A stretch of DNA of 64,000 nucleotides from Circinella umbellata (Eukaryota > Mucoromycota > Mucoromycetes > Mucorales > Lichtheimiaceae): contig JAIWNF010000015.1 of the NCBI GenBank assembly GCA_025093555.1, forward strand, positions 1 to 64,000. The letters are read 5' to 3'. The notes under the pieces are model-generated. The model was not told where the DNA came from. It searched no databases and saw nothing but the letters and a program-made list of their open reading frames with translations. Shown here in pieces: positions 49,101 to 62,073 of this stretch. The position numbers and the translations under genes are program-made. Every line of letters begins with the position of its first letter. Position 1 is the first letter of the stretch.

Positions 49101-52100
49101 AGCTAGAAAGTGGTGTATTGACTTCAAAAGAATCTTGTCGTTTCAAAGTAGATGATGGATCATAGCTAGCTTCACTTTCTGTATCTGATATCCAAAAATC
49201 ATTACGGCTTTGATCTTTATTAGCCCATGATGTTTGAAGGTATGGGTACATCTGTTGCTGCTGTATATAACGCTCTTGTTGTTCGCCTTCAAGTTCAACT
49301 GTCTGGGGTTTTTCATCACTATCTGATATACCCTCCAGAATACGATCAATCATTTGCATCAGAATCTTGTATTTGGTATCAGATATGTTGAGTGAAAGCA
49401 ATGGCAAGTTTCCAGAGACCTTGAATTTTGTAAATTGCGCAGCACGTTGTAAAATACATAGTTCGACAAGGAAATTCATGTCAATCCGTTCAATTATATG
49501 AGCATTGCCTTTACGTTGTCCTCTTTGCTGTGCAAGACAGTCATCGACATCAGTCGCAATTAGTAATTTGGTCTGTGAAAGGCTTACTTTAAACTTGTCA
49601 TACATGAGTGATTCAAGTTTTTGATAGTCATCTTTGCTATGTTTTTTGTTTTTTAATTCATGAACATGATTGGGATCCGCTAGCTCACTATCCACTTGAA
49701 TATGCCCAGCATCAATAATCATACATGCAGTATTTCTTTCAGTGCAACTAATAAATAGAAAAGCATATATTATACCCAGAGTTATATTTAAGTCACTTCA
49801 ACAGTTTCTTCTTGTACTCTAATGAATAGTTTTTTTTTTACCTTTCAGGTATAACGAAAACAGGTGCATCCATATCAATATCAAGAGCTAACGTTGTATG
49901 CTGATCCAAAGCATACTCAAGTCCAGCACGTGTTTGTTGTTTAAACTCTTCAAAAGTATCTCCGGCAACTTCTAAAAGAGCATTAATACTTTCTGATTGA
50001 TTATCCGGCGGTTTAAAGAATTCCATGATGCCCTTTACAATTTTTGGATTATATATAATTTCTAAACGTTTGGTGGAAAGTTTGATTGCATTATCAGCAA
50101 TGTTATTGAAAGGCTTGTGTTCAATAATAGCATTAAAAAGTGGTTCTTTGTCTCCGCTTGGCTCGTTAATATCAGTAATTTTTGAAATAGAGCCATCATT
50201 TTGAGTATATATAGCGTCAGCAAGGGATCGACTATATATGTAGAATAACATAGATGGTTTGATAATAAAAGAAAAATGAATATATAGATAATTGATATAT
50301 ATATATATATATATATATACATTACCTAGTTCCATCCCTACTTCTGGCACCGATTAATTGAGGATATATTGTATTAGGAGTAAGGTTGTCATACAATCTT
50401 AAATCACCAAGACTAACTCCAATTTTGGCTGATTCAATATATTGAATGACATCGGTAGTAACAGTATCAAAAACCAATGAAGCTAAATTACGTCTTGATC
50501 GATCACTTGCAACATGCTTCATTAAACTCAATGAACCTCGTTTAAGTTTGGTATTGATTGATAATTTCATGGTCTTATTCAACAACATAAATTGGTTATT
50601 AGAAAACTAGTGATTATTTTTTCTAGGAGAATATAAAAAATAATAATAATAAACAAAGTAGCTTACATCTTTTGGCATATCCACAGCAGCTGCAATAGTG
50701 GCTTTTTCTTCATCATAATCAATGGCTTCATACAGCTCTTTTTTTTGTTCATCTGTTATTACAATTGGTTCATTCTAGATAAGCATATGAAAATATGTTT
50801 ATAAATTATTATGATTATAAAGATTTGGAGCATATTATAATTCAAATAGTACTTAAGTATTATCAATTCATACATACCGAATCATCTCCTTGATTATCAC
50901 TTTTTGATTCGGATGATCCCGACCACCAAGAACTAAACCATCCTTTGTTTTCACTTTCAGCTTTTTTTTTCTCTTGCTCTAACAGTAATAGTAATAATAA
51001 GCGATTGTAAATAATTGTTTATCCATTTCTACATCAATATGTTTCTTCTTAATCTCAACTTACCAATTTTATGTTTTTCTCGTTTTAATTTACTTCGCGC
51101 AAGGCTTCGGTAAAACCGAATGTCATCAAAACTCAATTCCTTCTCCAAGTGTTCCAATTGTTCCAATTGTTCTGCTGTGGCCTTTTTCATTTGAGACGCA
51201 GTATAACACTCAATATAACTACGTCGTTGATCTCTCCTGGTTCTAAAGTGATCCCAACTCCATTTATAGTGTCGATCATGAATTTCGGATAATACAGCTT
51301 CTTGAGCAAATTTCCAATAAGCTCGTGGATTTGATTTTGGTGTTGAACCTTTTTCTGGATGATATTTTAAGTACTATATATATATATATCACATATTATT
51401 TTAGTAAGAGAAAAAGAAAAGAATATTATATTCTTTCATATATAATTACTTTTTGTTTTTTTAAATTAGCATGGAATAAATCAACTAGCAATATAGCATC
51501 TCGATATTGATGATCATCTAAACATATTCCAAGTTCTTCAAATAATAAGGTTACATCGGTTTTAGCAACATTCGTTCCAAATTGTTTATTGAGTTTTACC
51601 TATTATTTAAGAAAGATATATAGAACAAAGAAAATTAAAAAAAAAAGTTTATATGAGTTATAATAATAGTAATAATAATAATTGATTATTATTTACTTTG
51701 CCTGTGCCTGAAACAGGTCTCAGGATATATTGATGTTTATGGTCATTAGTAGGATCTTGTGACCCATCAGGAATCTAATATTAGAAAAAAAGATATATAA
51801 AAGACTTGTTTTAGAAGAAGAAAACAATTGAAAAGTTGTTAGTAATATTTCATTTACCAAATCATTAAAAACACGAGTTGCTTCTTCATGCGGCATACCA
51901 GCCAAAGATTCTGCATCGGTGTTCCAATAAGCAGAAAGTGAATGTAATGTTGTAAGCTATATATAATTTAAAAATATACATATATAATTTAAAACACCGC
52001 TAATCAATGCAGTATTTCTTTTCATTCCCGTTCTTCCATCCCTTACTTTATGAATTGTATTAGTTAATTCACTAATAAATGTAGGATCCCATTCACCATC

Positions 52101-52908
52101 TGTAGATACAGCTGATAATTCTTTTAATGTTATTCCTGCTGCAAAAGGATGGTCTGGATCAGATACATTATCTTCAAATCTCAAATGAATATTTTTAATT
52201 GATACTTGTAAATTATCTACAATTTTAGTTGTTAGTTGACCCATAAATCCATCATTTCCTTCATTTCCTTGTCGTTGTTCTTTTTGTCCATCTTTTGATG
52301 AATTGCTTAAAAGCTCTGCCGTAGCTAATCGACGTTGTTTAAGTGCTTGAGCACGTTCTTCTTCTTCTTCTAATGAAGTCTATTTATATAATACAACAGC
52401 AATTATTATTACTTTTGACAAAAGAAAAACATACACATACACACACATATATATAAAGTACATTACAGTTGATTCTGTTTTCGGTACTGCCAATAAATAA
52501 ACGTTTTCCACGAATACTTTGACTGGTTTCGTTTTTAAGTTTGACCAAGGAATACTTAATGTTAACTGTCCAAGATATCCTAAAAAAAACAATATAATTT
52601 TAGTTTTCTTTCTTTTGAAAATATGATAGTTAGCTTACCTTCCAAAACATTGATGGGAAGATCAAGTTTATCGAGTGCTTCACGTCTAAGTTTTAAATCT
52701 CGAAGATTTGCTTCCCCTTTTAATTATATAAAATAAATAAATGTAAGTATATACTTTTCAATATTTTCAAACAAAAAAAGATATATATATATATGTAAAA
52801 TATATTTTTACCGTTCCAAATGCCAATGTTTAACTGATCATAATTCAAGTTTGAAACATAATTTCCCAGGAACCGATTAAGGATGGACGCGACCAAAGAT
52901 TCCAACAT
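40124..52908 (-). CDS. VPS13: Vacuolar protein sorting protein 13 (bridge-like lipid transfer protein)
   Basis: The start at 52908 is fixed by the family-typical [18 protein letters not shown] (Chorein_N). Roughly 34 exons follow, most 80-400 bp with introns of 50-110 bp. One exon of about 3.5 kb runs 49747-46252. The second N-terminal block has [20 protein letters not shown] (about 52575-52515). The middle carries long beta-groove repeats. The VAB/SHR-BD region lies around 45600-42840 ([31 protein letters not shown]). The C terminus has the Vps13-typical helices ([20 protein letters not shown], about 40735) and a PH-like tail to the stop at 40124. I estimate 3,200-3,400 residues. The protein channels phospholipids between membranes at contact sites. 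I did not verify every exon junction. Confidence 0.95.
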
Positions 52909-55010
52909 TAGTGAGGGGGAAAAAAAAGGTTGTTTCAAGCAAAAAGTAAGTAAATTCCTTGTATCACCGCTTTTTTTTGTGCAGATTTTAAGGGAAACAC
53001 ACATAAAATAAAAAAGAGGCATGATGGTGATTCTGTGACGTGAGTGTACTATAATTAGTAAAACTCCTGTTTTTAATGCACCCTTTTCTTCTATTTTGTT
53101 CTCTTGTTCTTTTTATTCAAGGAAAATGATCGATTCTTTTTCTTAACACAATAAAATAACCAACGTTCGATTCAAATCGTCGATGCATAATAAATAATAT
53201 AATACTTGTATAATAGTTACATATCAATGCTATTTTATGAAGAATATATATAATGATGTTGGAAATATTGTAGCTGCGGTACTACTATCAATTACTGTAC
53301 AATATAAATATATTCTATTTAAGTGATATTTAGGAATATAGACCATGAAAAAGAAAAAAAAAACTAATTCCTTCTTTTATATATACTACAATATAATATA
53401 TTGGTTCTGTTAGTAAGTTTATTTATTTTAAGTCCCACCCGTCATTATCAGTATCTCTTATTATATAATGTGATAACCGATAAATAATCTTTAAGTTCTT
53501 AATACAACAAAGACCTCTTCTTCTTCCTAATATTAGCCTTTTGTCATATTACAGTATGGATATTTACTTTTTTTTTCCATTATTTATATGCAGTAATATA
53601 CAATTGATTTAAATAAAGAAAAATAAAAGTCTAAGAATCATTTCAACACTTCTTAGTAATAAAAAATGTGGCCACGAAGAAAATAATAAATTCCATATTT
53701 TTGGCGTTTACCCGAGCTAAAATAAAGTATATTATACAGGGAGGAAAACAACTTCAAAAATAATATATATGCAAACAAAAAAAAAAATAGATTGACGGCT
53801 GTTTAATCATCTAAACTCCTTCATTACTACTAAAACTTCTTTATTATTTATTAAATATCATTCTCTTGACAACACATAAATACCGACTGTTTCATAAATA
53901 TCGCCATTTACGGTAATTTCTCAAAGAGAAAACGTGTTACATTTATCAATGATAGTGCATATTATATGTGTATCAAATGCTTTGAAACACCATTTTGATG
54001 TATAAATTTCCCTGGTTGGAGAGTAATTTAGATATTTTTTTTTTCACTCAGATATAGGTTCTGTATTGAAAAATTCTGTATGTACTATTCTGTTTTCTAC
54101 TGTTTTCTCAACTTGATACGTCAAGTTTTATCGTTTTTAGAGCATTCATCATTTAGAATATGGATATAAATAAAGAATAAACCCGAGTTTTAGATAAGGG
54201 TTGTTGGGCAAGTACCTATTCTGCTTCAAGCTACTAAAAATAAGCTGAACCGCAAACTAATAGAATAAAAAATTCTTTCTATAGTTTATACAGGCTTAGC
54301 CGCGTGAGAAGTATAAAGATGATTATTATGGAGAATACTAATGAGATATATTATTTATTGAAGACCATAAATGACATGCTTCGTTCAATGCCTGTGAGCA
54401 TAAAGAACCACAAGAGCAATCTCACTGGCTGTCACCACAACCGATAGTTGATAGTACTTGTACGTAATATAATTGATACGTACTTGTTCTAGTCCCAATG
54501 ATAGTGAATATATTTGTGTATAAAGTACTACTAGCTATACTAGAATAATGTAATAATGGAGAGTTTCAATGTTAAAGGAACTAGTATATTAACTACTATG
54601 AAACAAAATAGTGGAAACAAATTATAAGCCAACGAAAGCATCAGGTGAATGAATTATTATTATTTTTTTCATTTCCCACTAATTACTGAAATGAATTTTA
54701 TTTGTTGTCTTGATGATATAAAACATGAAAAAGAAACTGAACTGTAAACAATTATTATAAAGGTTCAACAACACTGTTGTTGTGAACTTATCAGGAAAAA
54801 CAACCCTTAAATCAAAACAAAAATAAAATATAAATATTACAAAATGACAACACAAATAAAAAACATTTATTCTTGAACATCTTTCATGACAAAACAAGTC
54901 AAAAATAAAAAGATATAAAATGGAACTCAAAGAAACATCCTAGTATTCTCAGCACTTTTTATTTCTTAAGTACTTCTCTTTTTTTTCCCTTACTAAATCA
55001 GCACTCTACA
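52909..55010. other. Intergenic, AT-rich, no gene seen
   Basis: The divergent spacer between VPS13 (minus) and the zinc-knuckle microprotein gene (plus). It contains homopolymer A and T runs and ATATAT tracts. No open frame shows domain similarity. Confidence 0.6.
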
Positions 55011-55234
55011 ATGGCTACAAACTATCTATCTTCACCTTCCTCTCGTCATTTGCATACTACATCTGTAACCCAATCATTTGTTAATGCTGGTGCTTCTCAA
55101 TGCTGTAAATGTGGATCATTTGCTCACAAGACCAAGTAAGATATAGCAATAAGTTCTTCATTTTAAGCTTCTATATTCAATTTCGTTTATAATAATTGCT
55201 AATACTTTTCCATAGGGATTGTCCAAGATTGTAA
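55011..55234 (+). CDS. Small single zinc-knuckle protein (47 residues)
   Basis: Two exons, 55011-55135 and 55216-55234, join through a GTAAGA donor and CATAG acceptor. The product has a Ser/Thr-rich N terminus and one CCHC zinc knuckle at its end (C-x2-C-x4-H-x4-C: CKCGSFAHKTKDCPRL). The knuckle is completed only by splicing, because the last Cys is in the second exon. That makes a chance open frame unlikely. Zinc knuckles usually bind single-stranded RNA or DNA. No other domain is present. It is too short to be found as a plain open frame. It could be a domesticated gag-type knuckle, or a small splicing-factor-like protein; neither can be shown. Confidence 0.7.
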
Positions 55235-56598
55235 CCAGGCATAGCAGCAATGGTATCAAAATTATTATGACCATAAAGAAGCTATACTTTTTGATTAGTT
55301 TAATTACATTCTCTTGTCCGTTTTATATATAATTCTTTGTCCCGTTTAGTTAATTTTAGTAATAATCAGGTAGCAGCAGTGTATTGTAGCATTGAAATTT
55401 ACGAACCACTTAAACAGATGTTCATTTATACACTCTGCTTTCAATAGACCAAAACATTTTTTTTTGTATATGTGTTGCAAATGACAATAAAGCATAATAT
55501 ACAACTGTTTCTTTTATTAATTACTTTGCCAAAGACACTCTTCATCCTTTAATAAATTGATTCACATTACATACGTACGTATCAAAAAAAAAAGAAAAAA
55601 CTACTATTACTATAGTTATATGGCTTGTATAATTATATGGAATAATGATTATAGTAAGTTAATTTCGTAAAAAAAAAATACGAACAGAATCATGTAGTGA
55701 ATGGTCCACGATCAGAAGTATGAAGTGCTGTATACGTAAAAAGAACCAACGGCCGAGATGAATATCTACAAAAAAATCTCTGTATGGCTTCAATCTAAAT
55801 GTCTTATCGGTTAGGCCTGATCTATTTGCTTCACTGTGAACAAAATAATCTGCCAGTACTGAGGATAGGCTATTTTATATGTTGACACACATCTAAATAA
55901 TAAAGTGTAAGTAGATATTATTAAAACACGTAGGACTCCCCTGCAATTTCAGTAAAGTCGTATGAATAATACGTACATCAGATGAATTTTCAGAATGTGG
56001 TCACTAGAATCCCAAGGATTAATGAAAATCTTGGTTTTGTCTGTCTTTTTGAAAAAAAAAATCACCATTGATCTTGCACGGATAGTAGCACGCATCTGAA
56101 ATGATGATGTCTTGATGGATTTTTTTTTTATTGATGGGGTAAAAAATATAAAGTGGATAAATTGGTGTCTAAAAAAACTATTTGTGACAAGTAGCTTTTG
56201 TCCATGAATCTTGACCAATTGTTCAAATTCAAGACCATCACCCAATGTTTACGATAATAAAACACAAGTGTTTTATTATTTTCAAGTTCAATACAAAACA
56301 TACTATAAAAAATATACATACGATATAATTCATACCAGTCTACCAAATTTCATATTAAAGATTGTTGTCTTACATACATATTGATAAAGTCGAAAAAGAA
56401 CATGACATCATTCTTCACTCTTTTATTAAGCAAATGGATATGTGTGAGTTATCTTGTTGGAAAAGAATCGAAAGTTTCATTTCCATATTTGGAATTTTAA
56501 GATTTAAATATATTTTTTGCATGAAATTTCTTTTTTCCTTTTTTCTTTTTGGGATTTTTCAATTTTCAGAAAAGTAAAAATAATCAATTAGAATAATA
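55235..56598. other. Intergenic with a degenerate minus-strand coding-like stretch
   Basis: Minus-strand frames between 56346 and about 55690 have coding-like composition (GDGLEFEQLVKIHGQKLLVTN, then TFRLKPYRDFFVDIHLGRW) but are broken by frame changes and stops. No family is recognised; a relic gene or transposon is possible. The right end (56360-56598) contains the SEC9 promoter and a T-rich leader. Confidence 0.4.
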
Positions 56599-57472
56599 AT
56601 GTCAACCAACCCATTCGATACTGATTTTACTTCTCCAAAGTCATCAAGAAGAACAACAAGAACGGAAAATAACAATCCGTTTGATAATGATTATATTGAG
56701 TCAGATGATCATAAACATATAATTCGTAATAGAAAAGAAAAACCTACTTCACCAACCAACGAACCACAATGGAACACTAGTCGATACAATAATCACCATG
56801 AAGACTTGTATGACAAGCGATCAGAACATAATCAATCACCTCTTTTTAAAAGACAACAAGAAGATTACCCACCAAAGTATACACCAAATCAACAGCAACG
56901 GGGAAACAACCACAACGATAATATTTCAATATCAACAGGAGGATCACGACCTCCTACTTATAAGGAAAAGGACGTTCAATCAGTTAATAGCGAAAGGAGA
57001 ACGAAATATGATACTATGAATAAACGTTATGATGTTGATGATGATAATGATGATGACGGGTATATTCGTTCTCCTTCAAAAAGTAATGGTGGATGGCGTA
57101 CACGATATGGTGCCAATGGTCGCAACGATGATAATGATCATGGTGGTAATACTTTTACAAGTCAAAGAAAACAACAGTCAAGATATAGATCAGAATATGA
57201 TAATGATACAAATAATGATAATGACGCTCGAGAAGACTTGTATGCATCAACTAGATTTGCAGACGAAGATGGTGAACGACAAGTGGATGACCTTAAACAA
57301 AACATTCGTAATATCAAACAAGATACATTGGACAGTACTCGGAATGCATTACAAACCATATATGCAACACAAGAAACAGGTGGTCAAACTCTTGCCACTT
57401 TAAATGAGCAAGCAGGTAAAATTGAGTCACCCTCTATTTTTTTTATTATTGTTAGCAAAAACATAGATACTG

Positions 57473-57506
<34 letters not shown>

Positions 57507-58059
57507 TCAATTAGGACAAATCGCAAATGTTGATAGAGACTTGGGTACTGTTAAAGAAGAAGCCATAGATGCTGCTCAAAAAACAAAATATTTAAAACGA
57601 TTGAATCGATCCATATTCATACCAGCATGGAAAAACCCTTTCAATAAAAAAGCTCGAGAGCGACAAAAAATGGAGTTAGAGCAACAAACTCACTTGGAGG
57701 CATTAAACGATCGCGATGACGCTCGACAATTTGAATATCAATCTCAAGCACGTATGACTCGTGCTCAGCAGTGTATGAATAATAATAATGCTTCGTCATC
57801 TACTGCTAATACGCGATCCCAATCAGACAGAAACCGATACCAATTTGAAGCCGATGCTGAAGACAATGCCATGGAAGATGAAATCGATAGTAATTTGGGT
57901 TTATTAAGTACAGCGACAACAAATTTAAAACAAATGGCGAATACGATGGGAGAAGAGATTGATAGTCAAAATAAACATTTGGAGAAAGTTGTTGATAAGG
58001 TGAATCCAGTCAACCAGCGAATCTTTAGTACAACTCAACAATTAAATAAAATCAAATAA
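56599..58059 (+). CDS. SEC9: SNAP-25-type t-SNARE (Sec9 family)
   Basis: Two exons, 56599-57415 and 57515-58059, give about 453 residues. The N terminus has two NPF motifs (STNPFDTDF, NNPFDNDY), which are EH-domain ligands, then a long disordered Asn/Asp/Arg-rich region. The first SNARE helix spans the intron (DDLKQNIRNIKQDTLDSTRN, ATLNEQAGQIANVDRDLG). The second is C-terminal (EIDSNLGLLSTATTNLKQMA, HLEKVVDKVNP). This Qb/Qc protein pairs with syntaxin and synaptobrevin for exocytosis at the plasma membrane. No palmitoylated Cys cluster is present, as in yeast Sec9. The intron (57416-57514, GTAAAA...TTAG) is 99 bp with no stop, so unspliced RNA keeps the frame. I call it an intron because splicing restores the SNARE heptads. 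Confidence 0.92.
57416..57514 (+). other. In-frame, stop-free intron of SEC9
   Basis: It begins GTAAAATTGA and ends TTTCAATTAG, is exactly 99 bp, and has no stop in the SEC9 frame. It includes a (TA)n run that would encode an Ile-Tyr repeat. Retention would insert 33 residues in the first SNARE helix. Confidence 0.8.
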
Positions 58060-58955
58060 ACTTTTCTCGCTTTATTTGCTACATAAGCCACAACTTAGTA
58101 TGTCAGTTAATGCTCTTGCAGGAGGGATATAGGAGGATTAGATGGATCACACTGAAAGTGAAGCAATATATATTTATCTGTCTAAAGATGATATGAAAAA
58201 TTAATGCTTTATCATATAAACTTGGAACTGTACGTTTATAGTCTAACACAACATTGACTAGTTGTCATTGAAACATCTAATTGATTAATCATGTATAATG
58301 AATATACATAAAATAAAATATATTCCTTTGTTCAGGACAACAAGTAAAATGAAGTGATATTAACTATTTACTAAATAACTGTAGGTACACTAGAATATAA
58401 TCAAAGACATGTGGAGCCTAAGGGTTTCACCAAAAACATCAGTGCACAATAGTTCCGACGCATAAAGTTCATAAAGTATCCTTTTTACGTAGAAATCAAA
58501 GTATGATTATCCAACTCTTAATAAAACAAACAAGTGATTCCATCTGATTGTATATTTGTTCTTTATTTTACAAACAACAGTTCATGCATGATTTGATCTC
58601 TTCCTATATTAATTAAACATGCAACCAAGTATATGAATATTATCAGTTATCAGATATATTTTTTTCTTTTGGTTGTACAGATATAAGCTATAGTATAGCG
58701 TTGTCATATTTATGAAGACAAAAGTATATCCAAAGGGATGTGATTATTTTTTAGATAAACTTGGAAGAACAGGTTCTTTTGAATGGAACATTCTTTTCTT
58801 TGCTTTTTCATTGGCAAAAAACTTCATACACAGCTGACTTTTTTTTTCTTTATATTTTTTTTGGGCAACATAAAAATCAAGCCACGCACAGTTTTGTTTA
58901 ATTATATTCTTCCCCTTCTATCCATTTTCCTTTTTGTTTTTTTTTTAAAAAGAAG
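58060..58955. other. Intergenic, no gene seen
   Basis: SEC9 3' flank and PUS1 promoter. AT-rich, with a long pyrimidine-rich leader (T and C runs) just before 58956. Confidence 0.6.
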
Positions 58956-60888
58956 ATGGGTGCAATGCTTTCAAAAGATAAAACTCCACCCGAAGTTTTA
59001 GAAGCCTCAAAAGATAATGAAGCTCAAACAGGTCAAAAGAGAAAGAATGATAATAATAATAAATCACAAAAGAAACGATTCAAAACTACCAAAGAACGTC
59101 GAGACCATTTTCAAAAGAATAATACTTGGACAGCCAAAAAGAATAACCGAGAACCAAAAGAAACAGAAGATGGTGAAAAGGAAGAACGCTTACCAAAGAA
59201 AAAAGTAGCATTACTTGTTGGATTCAATGGAACTGGTTATCAAGGAATGCAACTGTATGTTACTTTTATTATTATTATTAAAATTTTTTGATTGAATTAA
59301 TTTATATAATATATAATTGAACTTTATATTATTATATAGTAATCCAGGAGCAAAAACTATTGAGGATGATCTCTTTCAAGCATTATGTAAAGCAGGTGCT
59401 ATTTCAAAAGCTAACGCAGATGATCCCAAGAAGGTAAGAGGATAAGAAAAGATAATTTATTTGGATATATTCATCTAATACACATACATTAAATAGAGTG
59501 CTTGGATGAGAGCTGCACGTACTGATAAAGGTGTTCATGCTGCTGGAAATGTTTTATCTTTGAAAATGAGTATGCCAGGTGATGATATTGTTAGAGATAT
59601 TAATTCACATTTACCGGAACAAATCCGAGTTTGGGGTAATACAAAGTTTTTTTTTATATCTTTTATCTCTTTATCTTTATTAAAATGGAAATATAAACTT
59701 CTTATTTTTAGGTTATGTTGTTACCAAAAGATCATTTCATGCAAAAACAGGATGTGATTCACGTATTTATGAATACTTATTACCATCTTCTATATTCATG
59801 GGACCTTCTAAAAGAAAAATAGCAAAAGAGCAAGTGAATGAAAATGATTTAAAACTTGTTTATGGTGAAGAAGTCTATTATATACCTCGTAGTACACCTG
59901 AAGAAAATAAAGTAAAAGAAAGTTATCGTATTAGTGAAGAAACTCTTACTAAATTTAGAGAAGCTATGAAAATGTATCAAGGCACTCATAATTTCCATAA
60001 TTTTACTATCGGTCGTGGTGCTGCTGATAAAAGTTGTAATCGTTATATTATGAGTACAAAGGTAATCTTTATATATTTCATACTGTCATATATATATATG
60101 TGTATATATCTAATAATATTTAATTTATTAGGTTGAAGATCCTATCTATATTGATGGTGTGGAATGGTTAAGTGTAAAATTACATGGTCAATCTTTTATG
60201 TTACATCAAATTCGTAAAATGATTTGTAAGTCATATTATTATTATTATTATTATTATTATTGATTTTTGTGGATGAAATATCAAATAACAACTCATATGG
60301 TTTTATTATTATTATTAGCTATGGCAATATTATCCATTCGTAGTAATACTCCTTTGAAGATTATCGAAAACGCTTTTGGTTCTGATCGTATCAATATTCC
60401 TAAAGCACCTGCTTTAGGTTTATTACTGGAACGTCCTATTTTTGGCTCATATAATAGGCATGCTAAAGATGAGAAGAAACAACAAGCAGTTCGTGATGGA
60501 ATTGATTTTGACGTTTATAAAGTGAGTGTTTTTTTTATTTCAATAGAGAGAAGGAAACCTATCAAAACTAAAATTATAATTTTTTAACTTTAGGACACAA
60601 TTGATGCATTTAAACGAGAATGGATTTATAAAAAGATTTTTGAAGAAGAAAGAGAAAATGCAGTGTAAGAATGATAAAACATTTAAAAGATATACAAGAC
60701 AACTTCTTTTTAACATATGAACCATATGTATTCATATATTTAGATTCGATCAATTTATATCCTATGTTGATTGTGCTATGGGAAAAGACTATTCCTATTT
60801 AAATAGTGAAGGAATTATACCCGAAGAAGCACTTATTACCACTAAGTTTAATCCCAAACCCGTACCAACAGAAGATGATGATGCATAA
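58956..60888 (+). CDS. PUS1: tRNA pseudouridine synthase 1 (TruA family)
   Basis: Eight exons (58956-59254, 59340-59433, 59497-59635, 59712-60061, 60132-60225, 60319-60521, 60594-60664, 60744-60888) give about 464 residues. A lysine-rich N terminus with likely nuclear localisation signals ([11 protein letters not shown]) precedes the catalytic domain: [21 protein letters not shown], then [10 protein letters not shown] with the catalytic Asp, [29 protein letters not shown] and [15 protein letters not shown]. The order matches eukaryotic Pus1, which isomerises uridines in tRNA and some other RNAs. The intron 5 region carries (TTA)n. Translation could start at 58956 or at the next Met, 58965. 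Confidence 0.94.
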
Positions 60889-61261
60889 TTAATATATCAT
60901 TCTTATTTTTTTTATTTTATTTTTTGATAATAATAATTTTCTTTACATTGTACATTAACTTTTTTTTTTGTTTTCTTTTGTTTACTTAAATATAAAGAAT
61001 ATTCGTCATCTTTAATTATTTATTCTACTATAATATGTTATTCTTGTATATATATACTACAAGGCTTTTCTTTATTAGGTACCTCACGGAATAACAATTT
61101 ATTTCATACATGTGTAAATATATGAAATAAATAAATATAGAAATTGTTAATATGAAATAAAGTATTTTAAAGTATTATGTTTATTTTGAATTGGGTTTAC
61201 AAAAGGACTAAAATTATATAGAGTGTGTTTGCTAAACTATTGACCCTTATACCATAATTAT
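60889..61261. other. Intergenic between convergent genes
   Basis: 3' flanks of PUS1 and of the secreted-protein gene. Very AT-rich with long T runs and AATAAA-like motifs on both strands. No gene is seen. Confidence 0.6.
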
Positions 61262-61963
61262 TTAAGCCAAACTACCTTCCTTAGCAAGGTAAGGCAAAAT
61301 CTTGTCACATTCAATATGGTGCTTGGTAAGAGTTTCGCAGATAGATTTCTTGATCTTGGGCTTTAGATTTTTGGCAACAGGAGGGTTAACCTTCAATTCG
61401 GTCTTACCAACGAGAGACTTGACTTGATCGTAAGACATTCCACTGTTAGCAAGAATTTCAATTTTGGTCTTGTCACCAGAAGCAAAGGATTCCTTATTAA
61501 CACGTTTGTTGAGAGAAGCAGAGTTAACTCCTTGAGCGGCAGGAAGATCTTTAACCAAATTAGTGATACTTTCTTGAACAGAGTTGACATCAACAGTTTT
61601 GCCCTTGTCACTAAGCTTTTCAGTAGCCTTGGAAACCAAAGTAGTAAGTGCATCCAATTCAATAACACGATCGCTAACCTTAACAAGAGGAGGAACATCA
61701 TTCTTCTTATCCTTCTTCTCGGGGAAATTCAATCCATCCAATTGAGTCAAATCGCAGAGTTTTGCATCTTTATCAACAATTTGAGTGATACATTGGTTAA
61801 GTTGAGCGGTAGTGAGGGAAATAGGAGCAGGAGCAGTGGAGTTGTTGTTGCCGGGGGCAGGAAGAACTTGTTTGTCATCTTGGTCTTGAGCAGCAGGAGC
61901 AGCTTGTACTGTAGCAATAGCCAAAAGGGCAGCAATAACGGCGGATAAGGTAATGAAACGCAT
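61262..61963 (-). CDS. Small secreted protein, unknown function
   Basis: A single exon of 233 codons. The N terminus is a clear signal peptide (MRFITLSAVIAALLAIATVQA, cut likely before APAA), followed by a Pro/Ala/Asn linker with a possible N-glycosylation site (NNST). The mature part is Lys-rich and predicted helical, with four Cys: two near the start (QCITQI, AKLCDL) and two near the end (SICETL, IECDKI), suggesting two disulfides. Codon use is more restricted than in neighbouring genes (AAG, GTT, GCT and CTT favoured), which suggests high expression. I do not recognise a family. It could be a cell-wall or surface protein or an effector-like protein. Confidence 0.85.
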   Translation of the reverse strand: MRFITLSAVIAALLAIATVQAAPAAQDQDDKQVLPAPGNNNSTAPAPISLTTAQLNQCITQIVDKDAKLCDLTQLDGLNFPEKKDKKNDVPPLVKVSDRVIELDALTTLVSKATEKLSDKGKTVDVNSVQESITNLVKDLPAAQGVNSASLNKRVNKESFASGDKTKIEILANSGMSYDQVKSLVGKTELKVNPPVAKNLKPKIKKSICETLTKHHIECDKILPYLAKEGSLA

Positions 61964-62065
61964 TTTAGGAATTGGTTAAAAAAATCTTGTAGAAAAGAAG
62001 AGAATAGGTTGTTGTTGTTGTGTATAGTTGAGTGAAGAAATATCTTTGATCAGTTCAACATAGCC

Positions 62066-62073
62066 TTTTTATA
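62066..62073 (-). promoter_or_regulatory. TATA box of the secreted-protein gene
   Basis: TATAAAAA on the minus strand lies about 100 bp upstream of the ATG at 61963, followed by a purine/TTG-rich leader. The distance fits a regulated, strongly expressed fungal gene. Confidence 0.6.
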
